This document shows positions 15,513 through 21,899 of a stretch of 23,249 nucleotides of DNA, piece after piece. Within the stretch, counting starts at the first letter, position 1, and each line of letters opens with the position of its first letter. Below the pieces are notes generated by a model. It did not search any database. It saw only the letters and a program-made list of their open reading frames with translations, and had not been told where the DNA came from. Source of the DNA: JBJENW01 sp051880395 (GTDB lineage Bacteria; Bacillota; Clostridia; Lachnospirales; Lachnospiraceae). Location of the stretch: the NCBI GenBank assembly GCA_051880395.1, contig JBJENW010000051.1, positions 1 through 23,249 on the forward strand. Reading direction: 5' to 3'. Made by a program: the position numbers and the translations under genes.

Positions 15513-16556
15513 TTATTGAAATTTCATATCTACTGCGATTTCATTTCCATCCACTTTTACATCCGCAAGGCTGCCGCACACAAGCGGCATCATCGGTGCC
15601 AGATGACCGATATCAGTATCCATCACAATCGGTACATGCAGATCCGAAAGGATATCCACGACCGCATGATACTGGTCTAAGCCCAGGAATTCCTCGCCAA
15701 AGCAAAGCGGTCGTCCGATCAAAAATCCGCTTGCCGTATCGAACCATCCGGCATTTTTTAGCTGCCAGAGTGTGCGTCGAATCGCCATCACATTTAAATC
15801 GCAGCTTTCTAAAAACCAGAGCACACCATCCTCTTTATAGCGCTCTTTGAAATCGGAAACCGCATCAAATTTCGTTCCAACAAGATTTCCGAGGCAGTCC
15901 AGACAGCCGCCTAACAGCCGCCCGTTCAGTGTCACTTTTTTCTGCGTATCCTCGGTGCCATCCGGCTGATACACATGCAGTTCTCGTTTCTCTGTGATGT
16001 TATAGGGAACGAGTGGATGTTCTTCATCTTTTAACGATTCCTTTTCCCAGCCGTCATAGCCATGTACCGTCCGGGTTTTTCCACTTAGCAGATCATATGC
16101 ATCCTGCAGACTCTGATGCCACGGCTCCATACCAAATGCCGCCGCACATGGTCCGTAGATGGAGGCAGTATCGCACAGCGTTGCCAATAAAAACGTCATA
16201 TTCGTATTATCTGAATATCCCATAAACCACTTCGGTTCAGCCGTTTTTATCTTTTCAAAATCCACTTCACTCATCGTCTCACACATCAATTCCCCGCCGC
16301 CACAGGAAATCAGGATATCACTGGTATCATTACAATAATATTCTGTCAGTTCTTTTCCGCACACTTCAGGCGTATTACTGATTCCGATGCCGCATCCCGC
16401 ATAACTGTTCGGTCCCAGCTCTATGGAATGTCCCAGCGCACGGAATTTCTCCTGTGCATGATCAAATGCGGTATGATACGGTTCGATATTACACCCAAAT
16501 GATGGTGCCACAAAACCGATCGTGCCGTTTGGGGGTAAAAATTTTGGATATTTCAT
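15513..16556 (-). CDS. S66 family peptidase (LD-carboxypeptidase / MccF-like)
   Basis: S66 serine peptidases either cut the L,D bond of cell-wall tetrapeptides during recycling (LdcA) or give self-immunity by cleaving microcin C-like compounds (MccF). The 347-aa protein has the triad in the right places: S115 in GYSDNTN, E250 in WFLESCDL and H318 in GHLAPMMPL. No signal peptide is seen, so it acts in the cytoplasm. Length is typical. The insert near 160-205 resembles the MccF-like subgroup as much as LdcA; the exact substrate is open. It has its own promoter (16591-16619) and an AAGGAG site, and heads the 16556-13114 operon. Confidence 0.92.
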   Translation of the reverse strand: MKYPKFLPPNGTIGFVAPSFGCNIEPYHTAFDHAQEKFRALGHSIELGPNSYAGCGIGISNTPEVCGKELTEYYCNDTSDILISCGGGELMCETMSEVDFEKIKTAEPKWFMGYSDNTNMTFLLATLCDTASIYGPCAAAFGMEPWHQSLQDAYDLLSGKTRTVHGYDGWEKESLKDEEHPLVPYNITEKRELHVYQPDGTEDTQKKVTLNGRLLGGCLDCLGNLVGTKFDAVSDFKERYKEDGVLWFLESCDLNVMAIRRTLWQLKNAGWFDTASGFLIGRPLCFGEEFLGLDQYHAVVDILSDLHVPIVMDTDIGHLAPMMPLVCGSLADVKVDGNEIAVDMKFQ

Positions 16557-16590
16557 TGTCTCTTACTCCTTTTTCTTTTTCCTGTGTTCT

Positions 16591-16619
16591 AGTATAACGC
16601 ATTCCGCAATAGAACGCAA
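16591..16619 (-). promoter_or_regulatory. Sigma-A promoter for the S66 peptidase operon
   Basis: TTGCGT (16614-16619) and TATACT (16591-16596) are 17 nt apart on the minus strand. Start near 16584 leaves a short leader of about 28 nt to the ATG at 16556. Confidence 0.6.
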
Positions 16620-16686
16620 AGAAAGCATGAAAAGTGTGATCAACACATTTGACGAAAATATCTCAACCTTCCGTCTCCAATACACA

Positions 16687-16840
16687 GTTTTCGGTATCCG
16701 GCAGGAGTCAAAGACCGGGGTGGCTGAACAAAAGTGGCTTTGGCAGAAATGATAGTGAGTTTGGATGGGCGGCTTCATTTCTGTCTAGCCACTTTTGTTT
16801 CAGCCACCCCGGTCCTTGACTCCTGCCGGATACTGAAAAC
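16687..16840. repeat. Long inverted repeat (66-nt arms, 22-nt loop)
   Basis: Bases 16687-16752 pair with 16775-16840, broken only by one mismatch (16712/16815), a one-base bulge and a small internal loop near 16140-16143 of the left arm equivalent (16740-16743 against 16784-16786). Weaker pairing continues outwards (16681-16685 with 16845-16849). The loop is 16753-16774. The element fills the 319-nt gap between the alcohol dehydrogenase stop and the S66 promoter, 36 nt past that stop. There is no T-tract and no clear target-site duplication. It could be a MITE-like element or a 3' stabilising structure. The rest of the gap holds only the S66 promoter. Confidence 0.85.
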
Positions 16841-16875
16841 GTCCGTGTAGAGATACCTCCCGTAGAAATCGTTAT

Positions 16876-18030
16876 TTACTCTTGATACGCTTTATAAAAC
16901 AATTCTATATACTTTTCTTTATCCACAAATACCGGATTTACTTTGGTCGGCCCTTTTATGGCAGCTGCTTCTGCCAGGAATTCGAAATCTTTTGGATCGA
17001 TCTTTTTTTCTTCTGAGAATTTTGGAATCTTTAAACGTCTGCACATTTGTTCTATATGGTCAATCCCTGCATATGCCGCTTCTTCATCTGACATTCCTGT
17101 CGTATCTACCCCCAGCGCTTCTGCAACTTCCGCATATTTTTTCGCCGCTCCCGGAACATTATAGCGGCTTACACACGGAAGTAGCATCGCATTTGCCACG
17201 CCATGTGGAATATCATAAAACCCGCCTAATGCCTCTGCCATACAATGCACGGCCGCCACATTCGAATTTCCGAATGCCATTCCTGCGATCACACTGGCAC
17301 TCATCATGTCTGTCAGGGATTCTTCCGATTTTGTCTCAACCGCGTTGACCAGACTCTTTCCGATCAATGCAATCGCTTTCATTCCTAATGCGTCCGTAAC
17401 CGGAGAAGCTGCGGTACATGTATAGGATTCTACGGCATGTGTTAATGCATCTACACCGGTCGATGCTAACAGATGGGCCGGAAGCCCTTTTAATAACTGC
17501 GGATCCAAAATGGCGATCTTTACCGAATTATGTTCGCCCCAAATACATTTTTTCTGCATGAGCTCTGTATCATTAATGATCGATTCATGCGTCACTTCGC
17601 TGCCCGTTCCGCATGTCGTCGGCACGCAGATCAACGGTGCGATATCTTTTTCTAATTTATCCCCATACCACTGACGGACCGTTCCTCCGTTTGTCATGAT
17701 CGCTCCCATTGCTTTTGCCGTATCCATAGAAGAGCCGCCTCCAACCGCAACGATGACTTTTGCTTCGGCCTCCCGGGCAAATGCACCTCCTTCATCGATG
17801 TCCTTGTCTCTCGGATTCGGTACCACTTTATCCCAGACTACATATTCCATACCCAAGGATTTCATATCTTCAAACAACGGTTCAAGCAATCCGGTTTCTA
17901 ATAAAACCTGATCTGTCACCACCAACACTTTGTCACCAAATTTTTTTGCTTCCTCTGCAGTCTTACGAAATGCACCATTGAAAAATATTAGTTTTGTTGG
18001 CATAAAAAAACCATATGTATCATAAGCCAT
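16876..18030 (-). CDS. Iron-containing alcohol dehydrogenase (group III)
   Basis: NAD(P)-dependent Fe-ADH family of lactaldehyde:1,2-propanediol, 1,3-propanediol and butanol dehydrogenases; it would reduce an aldehyde to an alcohol and regenerate NAD+ during fermentation. The 384-aa protein has the nucleotide motif GGGSSMD (97-103), PTTCGTGSE (137-145) and the metal ligands D194, H198, H262 and H276, all present. The frame is open for 7 more codons, but AAGGAGGT 7 nt before the ATG at 18030 fixes the start. Substrate cannot be told from sequence. It follows the tail of a broken ABC permease gene and may now depend on that operon's promoter. The long palindrome lies after its stop. Confidence 0.93.
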   Translation of the reverse strand: MAYDTYGFFMPTKLIFFNGAFRKTAEEAKKFGDKVLVVTDQVLLETGLLEPLFEDMKSLGMEYVVWDKVVPNPRDKDIDEGGAFAREAEAKVIVAVGGGSSMDTAKAMGAIMTNGGTVRQWYGDKLEKDIAPLICVPTTCGTGSEVTHESIINDTELMQKKCIWGEHNSVKIAILDPQLLKGLPAHLLASTGVDALTHAVESYTCTAASPVTDALGMKAIALIGKSLVNAVETKSEESLTDMMSASVIAGMAFGNSNVAAVHCMAEALGGFYDIPHGVANAMLLPCVSRYNVPGAAKKYAEVAEALGVDTTGMSDEEAAYAGIDHIEQMCRRLKIPKFSEEKKIDPKDFEFLAEAAAIKGPTKVNPVFVDKEKYIELFYKAYQE

Positions 18031-18060
18031 ATCACTTACCTCCTTGAACAAATTTATTTT

Positions 18061-18276
18061 TTATCTCCTATGTCGATTGAGTTTTCTTTCTACAATTTTT
18101 ACCAGCATCGAAAGGACAAAACAGATCATTAAATACACAAGTGCAAGAATCGTATAAGACTCTATGGTCAAAAATGTCTGTGATGCATATGCTTTTGTGG
18201 TCTGTAGAAATTCCGGTACCGAAATATATGCCATCAGAGAAGTATCTTTTACAAGTGTCAGTAAATTCCCTTTAAC
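18061..18276 (-). pseudogene. 3' remnant of an amino-acid ABC transporter permease
   Basis: Reading from about 18276 to the TAA at 18061 gives about 71 codons of a HisM/GlnP-type permease tail: LLTLVKDTSLMAYISVPEF, then a final membrane helix YTILALVYLMICFVLSMLV and a basic end. The motif KDTSL is the region just after the permease EAA loop. The N-terminal two-thirds, including the start, are missing. It overlaps the last 19 nt of the binding-protein fragment in another frame, which marks a deletion junction. No ATPase gene follows. Confidence 0.75.
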
Positions 18277-18518
18277 TCATTTGTTCCCGATTCCTTAAAT
18301 CCAAACAGCGCTGTTCCTGAACCAGCGATCGTAATTGTTCCGCTTTCTCTTAATCTTTGTAATGTCTCTGACACATCTTCAGAAGCTGTCTCTGTACTTT
18401 CCTCTTTTTTGTCGGTCGATGCTGTCTCTGTTGATTCATTTGTTTTTTCGCCACATCCGCTCAAACAACCTATTAAAAATACAACTGTCATCACCAATGC
18501 AAATATTTTTTTCTTCAT
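18258..18518 (-). pseudogene. 5' remnant of an amino-acid ABC transporter substrate-binding lipoprotein
   Basis: The 86-codon frame begins with a lipoprotein signal peptide (MKKKIFALVMTVVFLIGC with lipobox LSGC, C22), a low-complexity S/T/E/K linker (27-50) and the first strand of a solute-binding domain (LRESGTITIAGSGTALFGFK). Full family members have about 260-280 residues, so most of the ligand-binding domain is gone. The frame then stops just where the permease tail begins. An 86-aa lipopeptide could still be made, but not a working binding protein. Confidence 0.75.
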
Positions 18519-18560
18519 ACCGTTTCCTGCCTTTCCTCAGTGATTTTGTATTGTTCTAAC

Positions 18561-18597
18561 AAAAACAGGGCGATGAAACCAATCGGCTTCATCGCCC
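18561..18597 (-). terminator. Strong intrinsic terminator between the last LRR gene and the ABC remnant
   Basis: On the minus strand GGGCGATGAAGCC pairs with GGTTTCATCGCCC (13 bp, one G-U) around the loop GATT, followed by TGTTTTTG. It is 96 nt past the LRR stop and 43-50 nt before the lipoprotein ATG. Because a promoter lies between the LRR gene and this hairpin (18625-18652), it may also act in the leader of the transporter transcript. Confidence 0.85.
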
Positions 18598-18624
18598 CAT
18601 TCAAGCTATCAAGATCTAAAATCT

Positions 18625-18652
18625 ATTATATCGGGTCTTAAACCCAAAGCAA
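18625..18652 (-). promoter_or_regulatory. Promoter for the ABC-transporter remnant (and perhaps the alcohol dehydrogenase)
   Basis: TTGCTT (18647-18652) and a perfect TATAAT (18625-18630) have a 16-nt spacer on the minus strand. Inside the spacer GGGTTTAAGACCC forms a small palindrome, a possible operator. Transcripts would meet the terminator at 18597 after about 25 nt. Confidence 0.5.
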
Positions 18653-18692
18653 TAAATTTCAGCCTAAATTTACTTGTGCCAGAGCCCAAATT

Positions 18693-19850
18693 CTATACAC
18701 TACTCCAATTTCCATAAATCTTCTCTGTTTTTCCATTCACTTTTACGGTAAGATAAGCACGCACCCTTGCATAATATTTCTTTTGTACTTTTATATTTTT
18801 AATAGTTTTCGAAGTGACAGTGTTCTTTGCAATCATCACAGACTGTTTTGCTTTCTTAAACTTTTTATCGGTACTGTACTGCAGCTGATACCCGCTCGCA
18901 TGTTTGTCTTTTTTCCAGGTAACAGATAAACCGTTTTTCACCGCTTTTATTTTCGCAGTCTGTTTTTTCGGCGCAACCCGAAGCAAAAGCGTCAATTGTT
19001 TCTCTTTGTAAATGTTTGTCTCCTCCGCAGTGATCACAAGACTTGTCACACCTGGTTTCTTCGCCGTAATTTTTCCTTTTTTATTAACTACTGCGAGATT
19101 TTGATCCTTAATCTGAAATTTCAATTCGGCATCTCCGCAGTTTGCAATCTGCATCTGATACGGTTTCTCTTTGCAGCCTACCCATACACTTCCAAAATAT
19201 TCTTCTTCAATGATCGGTTCTGCTTTCCAGACCCATGTTCCGTCCGAAAACGGGATTTTATATTTTTTTGCGTATTTTTGTGCATAGGAATCTTTCTTTC
19301 CGTAGATACATACGTTTCGACTATGTTTGTCCGCCTCGTAATCATACATATCCTCTTCCCACGGATTTGGATAAAATGCATCGGATGCGATTTTGGTCAC
19401 ACTCTCCGGAATATTCACTTCCGTTAATTTCTTACAGCCGAGAAAACAGTTTGATCCAATCTTTTCTGTACCGTTTTTGATGATCGCTTTTTCCAGGTTT
19501 TGACAGTGAAAGAAACTACTGCCGAGCGATTTCACGCTCCCCGGAATGGTCACCTGTCTAAGATGCGGATTTCCTTTTTTTCCATTTTTCTTTTCCGAAA
19601 ACGCATACTGTCCGATTTTTGTCACACCGTCTGGAATCACAACGCTTTCTGCTGTTCCGCGATACCATAAAAGAACGCCATCTTTGATTTCAAAATCCGA
19701 GGAACTCTGATCACTCGTCTGATCCACACTCTGTATCCCCTTTGTGATGTCTGCCACATTTTCCTCCTGTGCAAATGCTGGTGTACTCCAAAGCATAACC
19801 GCACTCATTGTCAGTGCCAACATTCTTTTTCCTATTTTTTTTGTATTCAT
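18693..19850 (-). CDS. Secreted BspA-like LRR protein with Fn3 domain
   Basis: A 385-aa exported protein with a Sec signal peptide (cleavage likely after AFA, residue 27). LRR_5 (BspA-like) repeats follow at about 55-165, with the TIPGSVKSLGSSFF and NIPESVTKIASDAF pattern. Next is an Ig-like (Big_2-type) domain near 215-293 with KGKITAKKPGVTSLVI, then a fibronectin type III domain (297-385) with GYQLQYSTDKKFKKAK. There is no LPXTG or membrane anchor, so it is secreted or held non-covalently. BspA-like proteins mediate adhesion in several gut and oral bacteria; that role is inference here. It ends YGNWSS-V, shorter than the homologous end of the 21900-23249 protein. SD AGGAGGG is good. Third gene of the LRR operon. 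Confidence 0.9.
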   Translation of the reverse strand: MNTKKIGKRMLALTMSAVMLWSTPAFAQEENVADITKGIQSVDQTSDQSSSDFEIKDGVLLWYRGTAESVVIPDGVTKIGQYAFSEKKNGKKGNPHLRQVTIPGSVKSLGSSFFHCQNLEKAIIKNGTEKIGSNCFLGCKKLTEVNIPESVTKIASDAFYPNPWEEDMYDYEADKHSRNVCIYGKKDSYAQKYAKKYKIPFSDGTWVWKAEPIIEEEYFGSVWVGCKEKPYQMQIANCGDAELKFQIKDQNLAVVNKKGKITAKKPGVTSLVITAEETNIYKEKQLTLLLRVAPKKQTAKIKAVKNGLSVTWKKDKHASGYQLQYSTDKKFKKAKQSVMIAKNTVTSKTIKNIKVQKKYYARVRAYLTVKVNGKTEKIYGNWSSV

Positions 19851-19913
19851 ACCGAATCCCTCCTATTTCTCTGTATATTTCTTATTCCTGCTATTTTATA
19901 GATAGATTAAAAT

Positions 19914-21227
19914 TTATTTCAGCGTCTTCACCCTCAACGTAGTTGATTCATCACTATACCGATCATCCTTCTCATTTTTTTCTCTGGTATATGCCTTCAC
20001 AGTGATCCAATACTTGGTGTTTGCACACAGCTTTTTCAAAACAACGGTATGTTTGTTCGCCCCTTTTACTCGCATCTCACTTGTCTTCCCTGTCGTTTCG
20101 TTAAAATACGAAATCTCGTATCCGGTCACTTTCGATTTCTTCTTCCAAGTCAGCTTGATCTGATCTTTCTTCACATTGAGTACACGCACGCCTCTCACCG
20201 GAGAGTCTTTTTCAAAGTCACTGAGTGTTCCTGTGGAAATGCCCAGATTTTTTGCCACGGTTTCCACAGTAGAACCTTTTTTACAATACACACCTTTCCA
20301 TACTCCACTGACGGAAAGATGTTCCAGACAACGGAGTTCTTCTTTTGGATATGTCATGTTCGGAAACGCCAGTCTTTCTAAAAAGTGTGTATTACAAAAC
20401 GCCTGCTCATCAAAAGCAGTGACCGCCTTTGGAAGGACCATATTGAAAACCTTTGCGGCCGCCTGTATCAGTTTCTTTCCATCTTTGCTATATAAACTTC
20501 CGTCAATGCTCTTGTACTTCTTGTTCTTTTTATCCACAATGATGTTGTTTAGGCCGTCACAATTATAAAACACACGCGTCAGATCCGATGTCACACTCGC
20601 CGGGATCGTGACACGATTCACATTTGTAATTCCGGTAAACGCGCTGTCTGCAATGCACTTTACGCCATTTGGAATCTCCACACGTTTTGCAAGTGACACG
20701 GAACGAACCAGCGTTTTTCCATCTTTCGTGTACAATAGACCATTTACTGTTTTATATGCCGGATTCTTTTTTGCCACGGTAATCGTACTCAAACAGCGGC
20801 AAGGTGCAAATACGTTCGTGTCAATCTTTGTGACGCTTGCCGGAAGAATCAGTTTATCCATTTCTTCACAGTCTGCAAACGCATCTTTTTGAATGGTTTT
20901 CACACCCTTTGGAACGTGAAACTCCTTTTTCATGCACGCATGGATCAACTCTTTTTTATCCCCTGTATACAGGCTTTTATTCCAGATTCGATACTGTTTT
21001 TTTCCACTTTCTATCAATACTTCGTTGCGTTCTCCACAGCCGGTAAACAACTGCATATCAATGGCCTCCACGCCGCTTGGCAAGATTACTTTCTTCAATT
21101 TCCTACATCCTGCAAACGCTTCCTTTCCGATTTCTTGTACACTGTTCGGAAAAACCAATTCTTTTAAACCACTGCAATCATGAAATGCCATATATCCAAT
21201 TGTCTGTACGCCGTCTGGCAAATTCAC
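19914..21227 (-). CDS. BspA-like LRR/Fn3 protein, C-terminal part of a frame-disrupted gene
   Basis: This 437-codon frame begins at a GTG with no ribosome site and enters mid-repeat (NLPDGVQTIGYMAFHDC), so it is not an independent gene. It carries at least six LRR_5 units to about residue 300 and a C-terminal Fn3 domain (346-437, GYEISYFNETTG). Units such as KYKSIDGSLYSKDGKKL recur in the neighbouring proteins. Together with the frame at 21224-21865 it makes one protein of about 650 residues; see the A6 tract at 21238-21243. Confidence 0.8.
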   Translation of the reverse strand: MNLPDGVQTIGYMAFHDCSGLKELVFPNSVQEIGKEAFAGCRKLKKVILPSGVEAIDMQLFTGCGERNEVLIESGKKQYRIWNKSLYTGDKKELIHACMKKEFHVPKGVKTIQKDAFADCEEMDKLILPASVTKIDTNVFAPCRCLSTITVAKKNPAYKTVNGLLYTKDGKTLVRSVSLAKRVEIPNGVKCIADSAFTGITNVNRVTIPASVTSDLTRVFYNCDGLNNIIVDKKNKKYKSIDGSLYSKDGKKLIQAAAKVFNMVLPKAVTAFDEQAFCNTHFLERLAFPNMTYPKEELRCLEHLSVSGVWKGVYCKKGSTVETVAKNLGISTGTLSDFEKDSPVRGVRVLNVKKDQIKLTWKKKSKVTGYEISYFNETTGKTSEMRVKGANKHTVVLKKLCANTKYWITVKAYTREKNEKDDRYSDESTTLRVKTLK

Positions 21228-21865
21228 ACGAGTGCGCTTTTTTCACCGGAAAATGCCCCGTCACCGATATTTATCACACCCTTTGGAACTTCTGTCAGTG
21301 TCGCCGCCGCGCGGATCAGTTTTGTTTTGTCTTTGTTGTATAAGCTTCCATCCTGACTGCAGAACTTTGCATTGTTTTCATCTACCGTGATCGCATTGAT
21401 GTTTCCGCAATCGAGAAATGCCAGCCAGTCAATCCCCCGTACACTTTCCGGAATTGTCACCAGCTCCAGTTTGTCACATCCGATAAACGCATAGGATCCG
21501 ATCTGTGTCACACCATTGGAGACTTCCACCCGCTTGATCTGTGTTCTGTATGATCTCCATGGTGCATTCGTCATTCCCATTGGTGCGTCATTGGCATCAT
21601 CCTCGGATTCGTCAATATAATTTTCCATTGCTCCTGTTCCGCTGATTTTTAGAACGCCGTTTTTCGAATTCAGCTCCCAGGTCAGTCGTTTTCCGCAGGT
21701 CCCGGAGAATTTGTTCTTTTGCGTTGCTTCCTTCTGCTGCACATCCACCGTTTCCTCCCCGGTCTGATCCATACTCTGCACATTGTCTGCATACACCCCT
21801 GCTGGTGTCGCTGCCAGCACCATGCTCAATGCAAGTACAGACATTCGTTTCCATATCTGTTTCAT
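21224..21865 (-). CDS. BspA-like LRR protein, N-terminal part of a frame-disrupted gene
   Basis: The 213-codon frame has a signal peptide (cleavage likely after VYA, residue 26), a QSMDQTGEE stretch shared with the 18693-19850 protein, the BspA N-terminal block CGKRLTWELNSKNGVLKIS with GTGAMENY, then LRR_5 repeats. It ends abruptly in GAFSGEKSALV-stop, in the middle of a repeat. With one extra A the reading continues GEKKRTRVNLPDGVQ into the next frame. SD AGGAG lies 9 nt before the ATG and 34 nt after the stop of the upstream LRR gene. If the break is real, a secreted fragment of about 187 residues is made. Confidence 0.8.
   Translation of the reverse strand: MKQIWKRMSVLALSMVLAATPAGVYADNVQSMDQTGEETVDVQQKEATQKNKFSGTCGKRLTWELNSKNGVLKISGTGAMENYIDESEDDANDAPMGMTNAPWRSYRTQIKRVEVSNGVTQIGSYAFIGCDKLELVTIPESVRGIDWLAFLDCGNINAITVDENNAKFCSQDGSLYNKDKTKLIRAAATLTEVPKGVINIGDGAFSGEKSALV
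21238..21243 (-). other. A6 homopolymer at the LRR frame break
   Basis: On the minus strand GGT GAA AAA AGC carries six A. Seven A would restore one continuous LRR protein. The tract could be an indel mutation, a phase-variable or slippage site, or a sequencing error. Confidence 0.7.
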
Positions 21866-21899
21866 GCTTCTTCACTCCTTCTGTCTTTTTCTTGTATTC

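Noticed and set aside
16687..16840. Long palindrome as an intrinsic terminator
   Set aside because: No T-tract follows on either strand and the stem is far longer than needed.
18031..18051. Upstream start of the alcohol dehydrogenase at 18051
   Set aside because: The segment contains the AAGGAGGT ribosome site itself, which serves the ATG at 18030.
20176..20568. Plus-strand frames opposite the LRR genes
   Set aside because: Shadows of the repeated LRR coding sequence; no ribosome sites or motifs.
21236..21250. Programmed -1 ribosomal frameshift at the LRR break
   Set aside because: In the zero frame the site is A AAA AGC, so the A-site tRNA could not re-pair after slipping; it is not a proper X XXY YYZ heptamer. 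Indel, transcriptional slippage or sequencing error fit better.
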